Assembly (NCBI RefSeq): GCF_033100115.1
Contig: NZ_CP136910.1
Span: forward strand, 3,124,001-3,188,000
DNA from: Anaerocolumna sp. AGMB13020
GTDB taxonomy: Bacteria > Bacillota > Clostridia > Lachnospirales > Lachnospiraceae
DNA length: 64,000 nucleotides
Direction: 5' to 3'
The notes under the pieces are model-generated. The model was not told the DNA's origin, ran no database searches, and saw only the letters and a program-made list of their open reading frames with translations. The translations under genes were made by a program, and so were the position numbers. Shown in pieces: positions 42,556 through 50,829 of this stretch. Within the stretch, counting starts at the first letter, position 1. Every line of letters starts with the position of its first letter.

Positions 42556-42769
42556 GGCGAAGAGCGTAAAGCAGAAAGAATGAATGCGCCTATGGAAAGG
42601 TATTAGAAGTCCTTTTCTCTGAAATTTTTGTGCTATATTATCAAACAGATTGTCTGAGCGAAGCGAGTTATCTGTTTGATAATATGCCAAGCACAAAAAA
42701 TTCAGAGAATTAGGACTTCTTATACCTTGGAATTGAAGCATGAGTTCTTACTGCTTTACGCTCTTCGCC
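42556..42769. repeat. Long inverted repeat (about 95-100 bp arms, 19-base loop)
   Basis: Left arm 42556-42650 begins GGCGAAGAGCGTAAAGCAG and ends ATTATCAAACAGAT. Right arm 42670-42769 begins ATCTGTTTGATAAT and ends CTGCTTTACGCTCTTCGCC. Other matching blocks are AGAAGTCCT/AGGACTTCT and TCTCTGAA/TTCAGAGA, with a four-base insertion and a poorly matched stretch near the outer third. The loop is TGTCTGAGCGAAGCGAGTT. No ORF is present. It lies between the ends of convergent genes. Confidence 0.85.
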
Positions 42770-42797
42770 GTCATATTGCCAAAACCCTAACCTAACC

Positions 42798-43715
42798 TCA
42801 TTTCCACCCCTTTAACTCCTCATCAGTAGACAGCACATAATGCAGTCCCCCCACATGCTGTTGAACCCCTTTGCTGTAATCAATCCCACTGCTACCATAA
42901 TCATAAGCAAGGGCAACTCTGCTTTTTTCCATTTTGGGATTGGCATGTGGTATCGCCGATAACAAGGACTTGGTATAAGGATGAATCGGATTTGAGAAAA
43001 TCTCCTCTTTTGTACCGGTTTCCACCATATGACCTAAATGCAATACCCCGATACGGTCTGAGATATACTTAACCATGGATAGGTCATGAGCAATAAACAG
43101 ATAAGCAGTACCGGTCTGCTGCTGTATATCCTTCATCAGGTTGATTACCTGTGCCTGAATAGAAACATCCAAAGCACTGATGGCTTCGTCTGCTATAATC
43201 AGATCCGGATTCATAATCAAGGCTCTGGCAATACCAATACGCTGTCTCTGCCCCCCGGAGAACTGATGGGGGTAACGGTTGGCATGTTCTCTGGACAGAC
43301 CCACCATATCAAGAATGTGATAAACCTTTTCTTTTCTTTCTTCCAGAGAATGATACATGCGATGAATATCCAACCCCTGGGCTATAATATCAATTACTTT
43401 TTTGCGAGGGTTCAGGCAGGCCATAGGGTCTTGAAAAATCATTTGCATCTTCGTTCTTAAGTGTGTGGTTTCTTTGGCAGAGAGTTTACCGGAAATATTC
43501 ACTCCATTAAACAATACTTCACCTGCCGTTGGTTCATAAAGGCGAATAATGGAGCGCCCGATAGTGGATTTTCCGCTTCCGGACTCACCTACCAGTCCAT
43601 AGGTCTCACCGGGATTGAGAACAAAGGAAACACCATCCACAGCCTTTACGGTAAATTTGCGGTTGATCCTGAAATGTTGCTTTAGGTCTTTAACGACCAG
43701 TAAAGGTTCGGACAT
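42798..43715 (-). CDS. oppF: Oligopeptide ABC transporter ATP-binding protein OppF
   Basis: A 305-residue ATPase of the oligopeptide/dipeptide importer. Walker A is [17 protein letters not shown] near 41, signature FSGGQRQRIGIARAL near 150, Walker B PDLIIADEAISALDV, and the C-terminal oligopeptide extension has HPYTKSLLSAIPHANP; the Cys-rich iron-sulfur motif of some OppF proteins is not present. AGGAGG precedes the ATG at 43715. It is the last of five genes, each spaced by only a few bases. Confidence 0.95.
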   Translation of the reverse strand: MSEPLLVVKDLKQHFRINRKFTVKAVDGVSFVLNPGETYGLVGESGSGKSTIGRSIIRLYEPTAGEVLFNGVNISGKLSAKETTHLRTKMQMIFQDPMACLNPRKKVIDIIAQGLDIHRMYHSLEERKEKVYHILDMVGLSREHANRYPHQFSGGQRQRIGIARALIMNPDLIIADEAISALDVSIQAQVINLMKDIQQQTGTAYLFIAHDLSMVKYISDRIGVLHLGHMVETGTKEEIFSNPIHPYTKSLLSAIPHANPKMEKSRVALAYDYGSSGIDYSKGVQQHVGGLHYVLSTDEELKGWK

Positions 43716-43716
43716 T

Positions 43717-44793
43717 CTAATTCGCCTCCTTTCGCATAGAGTCTATTCTCTGGCGTAATTCCTGAGGCATCTCTAGTTTGGGTGCCTTCTCATGGAGCAG
43801 CCAGGTTGAAGCATAATGTGTGTCGCTGACACGAAACATGGGAGGTTCTTTCCTGAAATCAATGTTAAGGGCATAGATATTTCTTGGGGCAAAGGAATCA
43901 CCTTCAATCTTGTGAAGCAGGTTGGGAGGGCTTCCTGGTATGGTATAGAGCTTGTCGTCCTCACAGTCAAGATCCGGCATGGCAGACAACAGACCCCAGG
44001 TATAAGGGTGACGTGGATCATAAAAGATTTCATCCACGGTACCTTTCTCTACGATTTTACCGGCATACATGACAGCTACATAATCAGCCACCTTTGCTAC
44101 TACACCTAAGTCGTGGGTAATATAAATAACAGAAATACCAGTCTTTTTCTGAATGTCCTTAATCAGTTCCAGTATCTTGGACTGAATGGTGACATCCAGA
44201 GCAGTAGTAGGTTCATCACAGATCAGTAATTCAGGATCACAGGAGAGAGCTATGGCAATTACAACTCTTTGGCGCATACCGCCGGAAAGCTGATGGGGAT
44301 AATTCTTCATGCGCTTTTCGGGATTTGTGATGCCTACCAGTTCCAGGAGGGAGACCGCCTTTTTATAAGCTTCTTTTTTAGATGTCTTATAATGGTATAT
44401 CATTCCTTCCATAATCTGTGCACCAATGGTCATGGTGGGATTTAACGAAGTCATGGGGTCCTGAAACACCATGGAGATACGTTTGCCGTTGATACGTCTG
44501 CGCATTTCTTTTTTGGAGAATTTTAGCAAATCTTCCTGTACTGCTTCTTTCGCCCTATAGTATTTGAATTCGATGCTTCCGCTATCAATCCGTCCGTTGT
44601 TGCTTAAAATACCCATAATTGCTTTTACAGTAACGGATTTACCACTGCCGCTTTCACCAACAATGGCGAGAGTCTCCCCTTTATACAGGGAGAGTTTCAT
44701 GCCCCTGATAACATTGACTTCACCGGCAGAAGTTTTAAAGGTAATAGATAGATCCTTAATGGACAGGACCTTTTCTCTTTTTTCGTTTTCCAT
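43717..44793 (-). CDS. oppD: Oligopeptide ABC transporter ATP-binding protein OppD
   Basis: A 358-residue partner ATPase. It shows [16 protein letters not shown] near 37-52, [36 protein letters not shown], and [15 protein letters not shown] with [19 protein letters not shown] in the C-terminal region typical of OppD. The usual CPFAPRC cysteines in that region are absent here (GDSFAPRN). Its stop is one base from oppF's start; GGAGGTGTAAGGAG precedes its own ATG. Confidence 0.95.
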   Translation of the reverse strand: MENEKREKVLSIKDLSITFKTSAGEVNVIRGMKLSLYKGETLAIVGESGSGKSVTVKAIMGILSNNGRIDSGSIEFKYYRAKEAVQEDLLKFSKKEMRRRINGKRISMVFQDPMTSLNPTMTIGAQIMEGMIYHYKTSKKEAYKKAVSLLELVGITNPEKRMKNYPHQLSGGMRQRVVIAIALSCDPELLICDEPTTALDVTIQSKILELIKDIQKKTGISVIYITHDLGVVAKVADYVAVMYAGKIVEKGTVDEIFYDPRHPYTWGLLSAMPDLDCEDDKLYTIPGSPPNLLHKIEGDSFAPRNIYALNIDFRKEPPMFRVSDTHYASTWLLHEKAPKLEMPQELRQRIDSMRKEAN

Positions 44794-44797
44794 CTCC

Positions 44798-45859
44798 TTA
44801 CACCTCCTTCATCTTCGGATCAAAGGCATCTCTCAAACCGTCTGCCATAAGATTAAAGCTTAACATAATGATTCCAAGAACGATTACCGGGAAGACAATC
44901 ATGTAGGGATGAGTGGTAAAGGATTTAAAGGCATCACTGATAAGCGTTCCAAGGGAGGCCAAAGGCTGTGGCACACCAAGTCCTATAAATGCCAGGAAAG
45001 CTTCTGTAAATATGGCATTGGGAATGGAGAACATGGACATAACAATCAGCTGACCAAAGATATTGGGGAGTATTTCCTTAAAGATAATAAAGAAATCTCT
45101 GGCTCCCAGAGTCTTGGAGGCTAAGATAAATTCCTGTTCCTTGAGCTTTAACACCTGAGCTCTTGCTATCTTACTCATACCAATCCAGCCTGTAATGGCA
45201 AGTGCCAGAGTTATTGTTAACAGGCCTGGTCTGAATACCAGAATCAGCAGGGTTACGATTACAAGGGTAGGGATACCGTTAAGTATCTCTGAAAAACGCT
45301 GCAGGAACATATCCACCTTACCGCCAAAGTATCCGGAGATAAGACCATATACCATACCAAAGCACATGTCCACTAACACGGCTACCAAAGCAATATAAAG
45401 GGAGATTCGTGTCCCCACCCAGGTTCTTGTAAAAATATCGCGGCCAAGCACATCAGTTCCAAACCAGTAATAGACCTTTTCAAGTCCGGTAACGGTGGCA
45501 CCATCTGCTGCTATGTATTTGTTCTGTTTTACAGTACCGGCAGAAGTATGCATATTCTCAGAGCCGTCCAGTATACCGATTTTCTCAAGCCCCTGTATTC
45601 TGGGTGCCAGATTCTGATGGGTGATATTCTGGTCGGAGTAGGTGCGTCCGCTGATAACCGGTCCGGTAACAGCCATTAAAATTACGAATAAGATTCCGAT
45701 AAGGCCTGCTACGGCTCCTTTGTTCTTCACAAATCGGTTTAAAATATCCTGCCAATAGGACTGGCTGGCGTAGGTTTCGTCTACTCTTGAGATTTTCTCG
45801 CTGCCAAAGAGTTCGAAATCATCGGGTAAAAATTCTGTATCTATTTTGGTATTATTCAT
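44798..45859 (-). CDS. oppC: Oligopeptide ABC transporter permease OppC
   Basis: About 353 residues with an N-terminal cytoplasmic tail, the OppC_N helix, a periplasm-equivalent loop and five helices of the inner-membrane permease domain. GTDVLGRDIFTRTWVGTRISL and the coupling-helix motif AITGWIGMSKIARAQVLKLKEQEFILASKTLGA are standard. I chose the ATG at 45859 (MNNTKID), with GGGAGG six bases before; an ATG at 45895 is in frame without one. It overlaps oppB's end by 8 bases. Confidence 0.93.
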   Translation of the reverse strand: MNNTKIDTEFLPDDFELFGSEKISRVDETYASQSYWQDILNRFVKNKGAVAGLIGILFVILMAVTGPVISGRTYSDQNITHQNLAPRIQGLEKIGILDGSENMHTSAGTVKQNKYIAADGATVTGLEKVYYWFGTDVLGRDIFTRTWVGTRISLYIALVAVLVDMCFGMVYGLISGYFGGKVDMFLQRFSEILNGIPTLVIVTLLILVFRPGLLTITLALAITGWIGMSKIARAQVLKLKEQEFILASKTLGARDFFIIFKEILPNIFGQLIVMSMFSIPNAIFTEAFLAFIGLGVPQPLASLGTLISDAFKSFTTHPYMIVFPVIVLGIIMLSFNLMADGLRDAFDPKMKEV

Positions 45860-46793
45860 TGCTACCTCCCTTAGCCAGTCTGATTCTGGGATCAATTATT
45901 CCATAGAGAATATCCACTACAAGCATTATGCCAATATACATTAAACTATAGATAAAGGTAAGTGCCACAACGACATTGTAGTCATTGGATTGTATGGCGG
46001 ATACAAGAAGGCTTCCGATACCTGGAATTGAAAAAAGCTTTTCTATAACCAAGCTTCCGGTCATAAGACCCACTACCAGAGGGGCTAATACTGTTATGAT
46101 AGGAATGAGTCCGTTTCGAAGGGCATGTTTAAAGATCAGTCTGAAACTGTTAATACCCTTGCTCTCAGCTAACAGCATATAATCAGAACCAAGGACCTCC
46201 AGCATTTCGGTTCTGGTGAATCTGGCAACGGTGGCAATGGTAAACATGCAAAGGGAAATCGTTGGCAGTACGGAGGATTTAAACGGCATTTCCGCCTGAT
46301 ACAAAAGAGGGAACCATTTTAAACGAAAGCCCAGGCTGTATATTAAAGCCATTGCAAATACGTAAGAAGGAAGACTTACACCAAGTACAGAGATAACCGT
46401 AGTAATGGTATCAAAGATGGTGTTGTGTTTTATGGCAGCAATTAGGCCGAGCACCAAACCCACAGCCGTACCGATAAGTATTGCCTGACCGCCCAGTCTT
46501 AAGGAAATGGGAAGTCTGGTCTCTAGAAGGGAGGTTATGGGGGTGTTTTTTGAAATAGTATAGGATACTCCGAAATCGCCGGAAAGCATTGCTTTGATAT
46601 AATTTATAAAGCGAACCAGCATCGGCTTATCCAGACCGTATTTTTTATTTAGCATTGTCTTTTGTGCGGCATTTAATTTCTCGTCATTAAAAGGTGAACC
46701 GGGCATAAATTCGAGCATTAAGAACAATATCAGTAATATAACCAATAAAGTAACAACGGATATGGCAACCCTTTTTATTATATATTTTTTCAC
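45852..46793 (-). CDS. oppB: Oligopeptide ABC transporter permease OppB
   Basis: About 313 residues. The start is a GTG at 46793 giving VKKYIIKRVAISVVTLL, with AAGGAGA nine bases upstream; the longer ATG frame to 46856 runs into a hairpin and lacks a ribosome site. FMLEFMPGSPFNDEKLN, KYGLDKPMLVRFINYIKAMLSGDFG and the EAA-type loop TRTEMLEVLGSDYMLLAESKGINSF are the OppB signatures. With OppC it forms the membrane channel. Confidence 0.93.
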   Translation of the reverse strand: MKKYIIKRVAISVVTLLVILLILFLMLEFMPGSPFNDEKLNAAQKTMLNKKYGLDKPMLVRFINYIKAMLSGDFGVSYTISKNTPITSLLETRLPISLRLGGQAILIGTAVGLVLGLIAAIKHNTIFDTITTVISVLGVSLPSYVFAMALIYSLGFRLKWFPLLYQAEMPFKSSVLPTISLCMFTIATVARFTRTEMLEVLGSDYMLLAESKGINSFRLIFKHALRNGLIPIITVLAPLVVGLMTGSLVIEKLFSIPGIGSLLVSAIQSNDYNVVVALTFIYSLMYIGIMLVVDILYGIIDPRIRLAKGGSNE

Positions 46794-46825
46794 GATACCT
46801 ACTCTCCTTAGCATATAGAATGCAT

Positions 46826-46866
46826 AAATGACGCTGCCACGGGTGATATAACACACCTGACAGCGC
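46826..46866 (-). promoter_or_regulatory. Hairpin between oppA and oppB
   Basis: CGCTGTCAGGTG and CACCCGTGGCAGCG pair with mismatches in the oppA-oppB spacer. There is no T run, so it more likely protects oppA mRNA or limits the downstream genes than ends the transcript. Confidence 0.45.
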
Positions 46867-46968
46867 CATATAAATATATGGAGTTCAATTAGTAATTCAA
46901 AGTAGTCCGATTTACCATACTGCTTCCTGCATTTTCAAGAAATGCAATTACAGCTTATAGAACAGTCC

Positions 46969-48666
46969 TTATTTCTTGGTGGTGTTTTTGAAAACACGGT
47001 TAATGCCTACGGAGTGGAACTCAATACCTTCAACACCACTCTTATATAATACGGCATCACCTTTCTGATAGATAGGGAAGATTACGGCATCATCCATAAC
47101 AATGCCTTCGGCTTTTTTAAGTGCTTCCCATCTTGCAGTGGGGTCTAAGGCAAGCTCGCCTTTCTTGGCAGAATCAATAATGGAATCGTATTCGGTATTG
47201 GACCAGAAACCATAGTTGTTCGGGCTTCCGGTAATCCACATGTCAAGGTAGGTCATAGGATCGGAATAGTCAGGACCCCAGCGTGTAAGGCCAAGCTCAA
47301 AATCACCGGACTGCATTCTTTCCACACGGTTTTTCTTAGGCATTGTCTCGATGGTAACAGTGATACCGGGTAAAGTCGTCTGAATTTCCTGCTGGATAAA
47401 CTGTGCTACATTTTGTGCGGATTCCGTATCTTCAACTACCATGGAATATTTGTATTCACTTACACCAAGTTCCGCTTTTGCAGCTTCCCAGTATTCCAGA
47501 GCTTTTACTTTGTCTGTTGTAGGGTAGGTGCCGGCGGTTTCGCGGAAATCCTTGCCGTCAGGACCTGTAGCAAGAAGGGTTGGAACAGCGAAATCAGCTA
47601 CAATGGAACCATCCTTTAAGATGTTGTTCACAATTGCTGCTTTGTCATAGGCTAAAGATAATGCCTTACGAAGATTTAGGTTCTCAAGTCCTGCAACCTT
47701 CTGGTTGGGAGAGATATACCATAAATATCCGGCCATAATGCTGTGGAATTCAGGGTCAGCCTGGAACTGTTCCACCTGTTCACCGGAAAGTGTCACAACG
47801 TCCAGGTCACCGTTCTGATAGGATAATACAGCTGTTTGGGAATCTTTGATAACCTGATACTGGATTCCGTCTAAGGATACTTTGTCGGCATCCCAGTAAT
47901 CAGGGTTCTTAACTAAGGTAATTGTTGTCGCAGCAGGCTCATAAGCGGTAAGCTTAAAGGCACCGTTGCTTAATATCGTATCAGGAGAAGTGGCATAGCT
48001 GTCACCTGCCTGCGTAAAAAATTCTTCGTTAACAGGTAAGAAGGAAGGGAAAGCAAGTAAAGATTCGAAGAAAGGAACCGGGACATCCAGCTGAACCTCC
48101 AGGGTCTTATCATCTTTTGCGGTCACACCCAGCTCTTCAATACCCTTTTCTCCTGCGATAATAGCAGAAGCATTTTTGATATTTGCAATTTCAGCAATGA
48201 AAGAATATTCACTTGCTACGGTAGGATCTACCAGTCTTCTCCAGGAGAATACAAAGTCTTTGGCAGTAACGGGTGTACCGTTGGACCATTTCGCATCTTT
48301 TAAGGTGAAGGTATATGTAAGGCCATCATCGCTTTTCTGTACGCCTTCTGCAATGGCCAGCACCGGAAGTCCGGAAGCATCAATGGTGTAGAGCCCCTCT
48401 GTCACATCCGCCAATACTTCAAAGGATGTACCGTCTGTTGCAATCTGGGGATCCAGGGAAGCAACCTCTACATCAAATTGTACATTTAATACATTACCGC
48501 CGGCAGCTGTATCTGTGCCGGTCTCGCCTGTTCCCTCTGTTGCAGCAGGCGTGTCTGTTGCGGCACTGTCTGATCCCGTATTGGTATTCTTGCCGCCGCA
48601 GGCAGCTAAGGATAATACCAGAATAACGGAGAAGAGTAATGCCATTAATCTTTTTGCTTTTTTCAC
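46969..48666 (-). CDS. oppA: Oligopeptide-binding lipoprotein OppA
   Basis: About 565 residues of an SBP family 5 peptide receptor. The start is a GTG at 48666 with AAAAGGAGG at proper distance; the upstream ATG frame reads through a hairpin. The signal peptide VKKAKRLMALLFSVILVLSLAAC has the lipobox with C23. Family motifs are DPQIATDGTSFEVLADVTEGLY, YTFTLKDAKWSNGTPVTAKDFVFSW, NLRKALSLAYDK and DYSDPMTYLDMW. It captures peptides at the surface and passes them to OppBC. It is the first gene of the operon, after a promoter and an attenuator-like hairpin. Confidence 0.95.
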   Translation of the reverse strand: MKKAKRLMALLFSVILVLSLAACGGKNTNTGSDSAATDTPAATEGTGETGTDTAAGGNVLNVQFDVEVASLDPQIATDGTSFEVLADVTEGLYTIDASGLPVLAIAEGVQKSDDGLTYTFTLKDAKWSNGTPVTAKDFVFSWRRLVDPTVASEYSFIAEIANIKNASAIIAGEKGIEELGVTAKDDKTLEVQLDVPVPFFESLLAFPSFLPVNEEFFTQAGDSYATSPDTILSNGAFKLTAYEPAATTITLVKNPDYWDADKVSLDGIQYQVIKDSQTAVLSYQNGDLDVVTLSGEQVEQFQADPEFHSIMAGYLWYISPNQKVAGLENLNLRKALSLAYDKAAIVNNILKDGSIVADFAVPTLLATGPDGKDFRETAGTYPTTDKVKALEYWEAAKAELGVSEYKYSMVVEDTESAQNVAQFIQQEIQTTLPGITVTIETMPKKNRVERMQSGDFELGLTRWGPDYSDPMTYLDMWITGSPNNYGFWSNTEYDSIIDSAKKGELALDPTARWEALKKAEGIVMDDAVIFPIYQKGDAVLYKSGVEGIEFHSVGINRVFKNTTKK

Positions 48667-48691
48667 AAATGTTCCTCCTTTTATGAGAGAC

Positions 48692-48728
48692 AAAAAAAGC
48701 CGCAAAAAGGAAGAATCCCTTTGCGACT
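48692..48728 (-). terminator. Terminator-like hairpin in the opp leader
   Basis: On the minus strand AGTCGCAAAGGGA pairs with TCCTTTTTGCGGCT and is followed by seven T residues (48698-48692). It sits between the opp promoter and the oppA start, 26 bases before the GTG, so it can only work as an attenuator or leaky terminator. Confidence 0.75.
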
Positions 48729-48756
48729 TCATCGTCTCATCGTTATTATAGAACTA

Positions 48757-48784
48757 ATTATATTACAAGAAGTATATTTGTCAA
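48757..48784 (-). promoter_or_regulatory. Promoter of the opp operon
   Basis: On the minus strand TTGACA (48784-48779), 16 bases, then TATAAT (48762-48757), both perfect matches. A second TATAAT follows about 5 bases later. Confidence 0.85.
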
Positions 48785-49311
48785 CAACTTTGTAAAAAGT
48801 GGTAAATTGTATATATGTACTTAAAAAAGTACGATTAATGTCTGATACAATAAAAAACAATTATTAGCAGTAAATAGGCTTATTTGCTAAAATTGTTTTT
48901 AAGTATACATACATAATGAATATTTATAATGAGTAACAGGAAATAAATTTATTTTAATATTCAGAAAAACATCCCATTTATTTTGTTAGAAAGCTCATTT
49001 AATACGAGACATTTCTTGTCTTATTTGAATGTGCTTCCTTAAATAAGACAAATATTATAGTTCAAAAGACAGAGATAATAGTAGTTACATATTCCAGGTA
49101 GAAAAAGGCTGTAAGATTTACATACCACACGTATACGAACTCTTCTGAGGAGATAGTATATATTAACAGGAAAAAATATCTATCTGCCATCTTATTCGGT
49201 ATCAGAGAATTCGGTCTGTGGGTAAGATAATCCTACAGCTTTTTTATTAACCATATAGGTTGAGGGGTATACTTATTCCACATTTAGAAGGTCTGCCTGT
49301 ATGGTGCTGAT
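48785..49311. other. Intergenic region with a candidate structured element
   Basis: AT-rich DNA between the opp promoter and the end of the next minus-strand gene. GGCTGTAAGATT at 49107-49118 can pair with AATCCTACAGCT at 49227-49238 across about 110 bases; A/T runs flank both ends, so either strand ends in a T tail. No ORF is credible. It may be a long terminator for the gene ending at 49312, or a small RNA. Confidence 0.4.
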
Positions 49312-50544
49312 TTATTGGAAATCAGCCAGTATCTTTCCGTTTAAATCGGCTACATACCATTTTATGCTGATTACTTTTCCACGCCATCCATAATCAGGAT
49401 CATTGTAATCAGTGCACTCAACAGGAATCAGCAAATATTTGCCTAAGGCAGTGATTCCGGCAGAGTAGTCAAACTTGCTGTCGGGAGTATAAGCTATTTT
49501 GATGAAATCAGTTACCAGATTCTTATTATTTGTTCCTGATGTAAAACGAGATAACGTTATATATTTCTTTTCATCCAGTTTTATCCGGTAGCTATATTTG
49601 TTTACAATTGTGACAGTACCAGGATAATTAATGTTAGAGGATGTTAATTTGTTCGTGTTTACGTTATAAGTGTAATACACAGAATAATTACCCAGCTCAT
49701 CAAAATAGATCTTATCAGTGCTATAGGTCAGAAAATCGGTAGTCATATTATCATGGATAATACTGGTGGTCTTTTCTGTATTGCTATATTTTACAAGGGT
49801 TCCGTACCAGAAGTTGCCGCTGCCCTGGTAGGTTCCAAACTGGTAATAGAGGTTTCCTTTAATTGATATAATGTCAGAGATAATAGGGGATTGATCGCTA
49901 ACCTGCTCCGCTTTAAGGGAAGAGAGTACCGTGGGTTTGGTATTGCCGCTTTTTAAGGACAACAGCTGAATCTTTGATGTTGCCTCTTTGTATTGTCCAA
50001 AATAAAGGGTTGTGCCTATGCTTTTTATAAAGTCAAAACTGCTGTTACCGGTGTATAGCAGGACAGACTTCTTATCGGCATGTGATTTCATATAAAGCAG
50101 TTTTTTGGTATCTTTTTCTACAAGGTAGTAAATACCCTTCTTATCTGCATACAATACGGTCCCCTTGCTTACAGTCTGCTGGTTCTCCCCCTTTACAGAG
50201 ATGGAATAGGTAGTATATTCTATACTGTCTGTCTCATTGCTGGTATAGTAAAGAACATTATTATAAACTACCATGGAACGGAAACCGTTGTCGGAGGAGA
50301 CGATTTTGTTCTTATCTCCGGTAACAGGATTGAAACGATAGATATCGTAGCTGTAGCTGTCTTTGGAGTCTTGCAGGGTTTGGATATAGTAGATATAACC
50401 ATTGTCCTCCAGCATGGTAAGATAACTATAAACGATACCAGTTGTTCCGGGTTCCGCCTGTACAGTACCGGTGTTAAACACTGCTGTCAATAGCAGCAGG
50501 GAAAGCATAAAGCATATTATTCTTCTGAGCTTCATTGATTTCAT
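49312..50544 (-). CDS. Secreted beta-propeller-like protein (DUF5050-like)
   Basis: About 410 residues from the ATG at 50544. Residues 1-30 form a signal peptide (basic MKSMKLRR, hydrophobic core, cleavage near VQA-EP). The mature part consists of repeating strands with Tyr/Asn/Asp-rich turns, such as NGYIYYI, NNVLYYTSNE, KKGIYYLVEK, GTTLYFGQY, KGNLYYQFG and TDKIYFDELG, about seven blocks as in DUF5050 or propeller proteins of clostridia. No catalytic motif or anchor is visible. A surface or sensing role is possible; function is unknown. The frame extends to 50637 but lacks a ribosome site there. Confidence 0.75.
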   Translation of the reverse strand: MKSMKLRRIICFMLSLLLLTAVFNTGTVQAEPGTTGIVYSYLTMLEDNGYIYYIQTLQDSKDSYSYDIYRFNPVTGDKNKIVSSDNGFRSMVVYNNVLYYTSNETDSIEYTTYSISVKGENQQTVSKGTVLYADKKGIYYLVEKDTKKLLYMKSHADKKSVLLYTGNSSFDFIKSIGTTLYFGQYKEATSKIQLLSLKSGNTKPTVLSSLKAEQVSDQSPIISDIISIKGNLYYQFGTYQGSGNFWYGTLVKYSNTEKTTSIIHDNMTTDFLTYSTDKIYFDELGNYSVYYTYNVNTNKLTSSNINYPGTVTIVNKYSYRIKLDEKKYITLSRFTSGTNNKNLVTDFIKIAYTPDSKFDYSAGITALGKYLLIPVECTDYNDPDYGWRGKVISIKWYVADLNGKILADFQ

Positions 50545-50774
50545 AGACTTATCTCTTTTCTTTACATTTTTGGTTGGCTTGCCGCTACAGCTCTTGGAAT
50601 TAGGATTAGATAATCGGATACATTCCCAATGAACCAAGCAGATGCTTTCAGTTATAAGTTTCTTCTGTCTAAATTATACTCCTTACATGCTACTTATACA
50701 ACAAGAGGAGATGTAAACATTAAGCTTCTTTTTAGAGACGAATGAGAGTAGCGGTATAAAAAGACGTAGAGAAT

Positions 50775-50811
50775 GATAACAGGGAGGATTCAAAGAATCC
50801 TCCCTGTTATC
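50775..50811 (-). terminator. Terminator of the hydrogenase operon
   Basis: GATAACAGGGAGGATT and AATCCTCCCTGTTATC form a perfect 16-base stem with a 5-base loop. It lies 18 bases beyond the hydA stop; a T run is present further along on the minus strand. Confidence 0.8.
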
Positions 50812-50829
50812 ATCTGTTGTCAGTAACTA

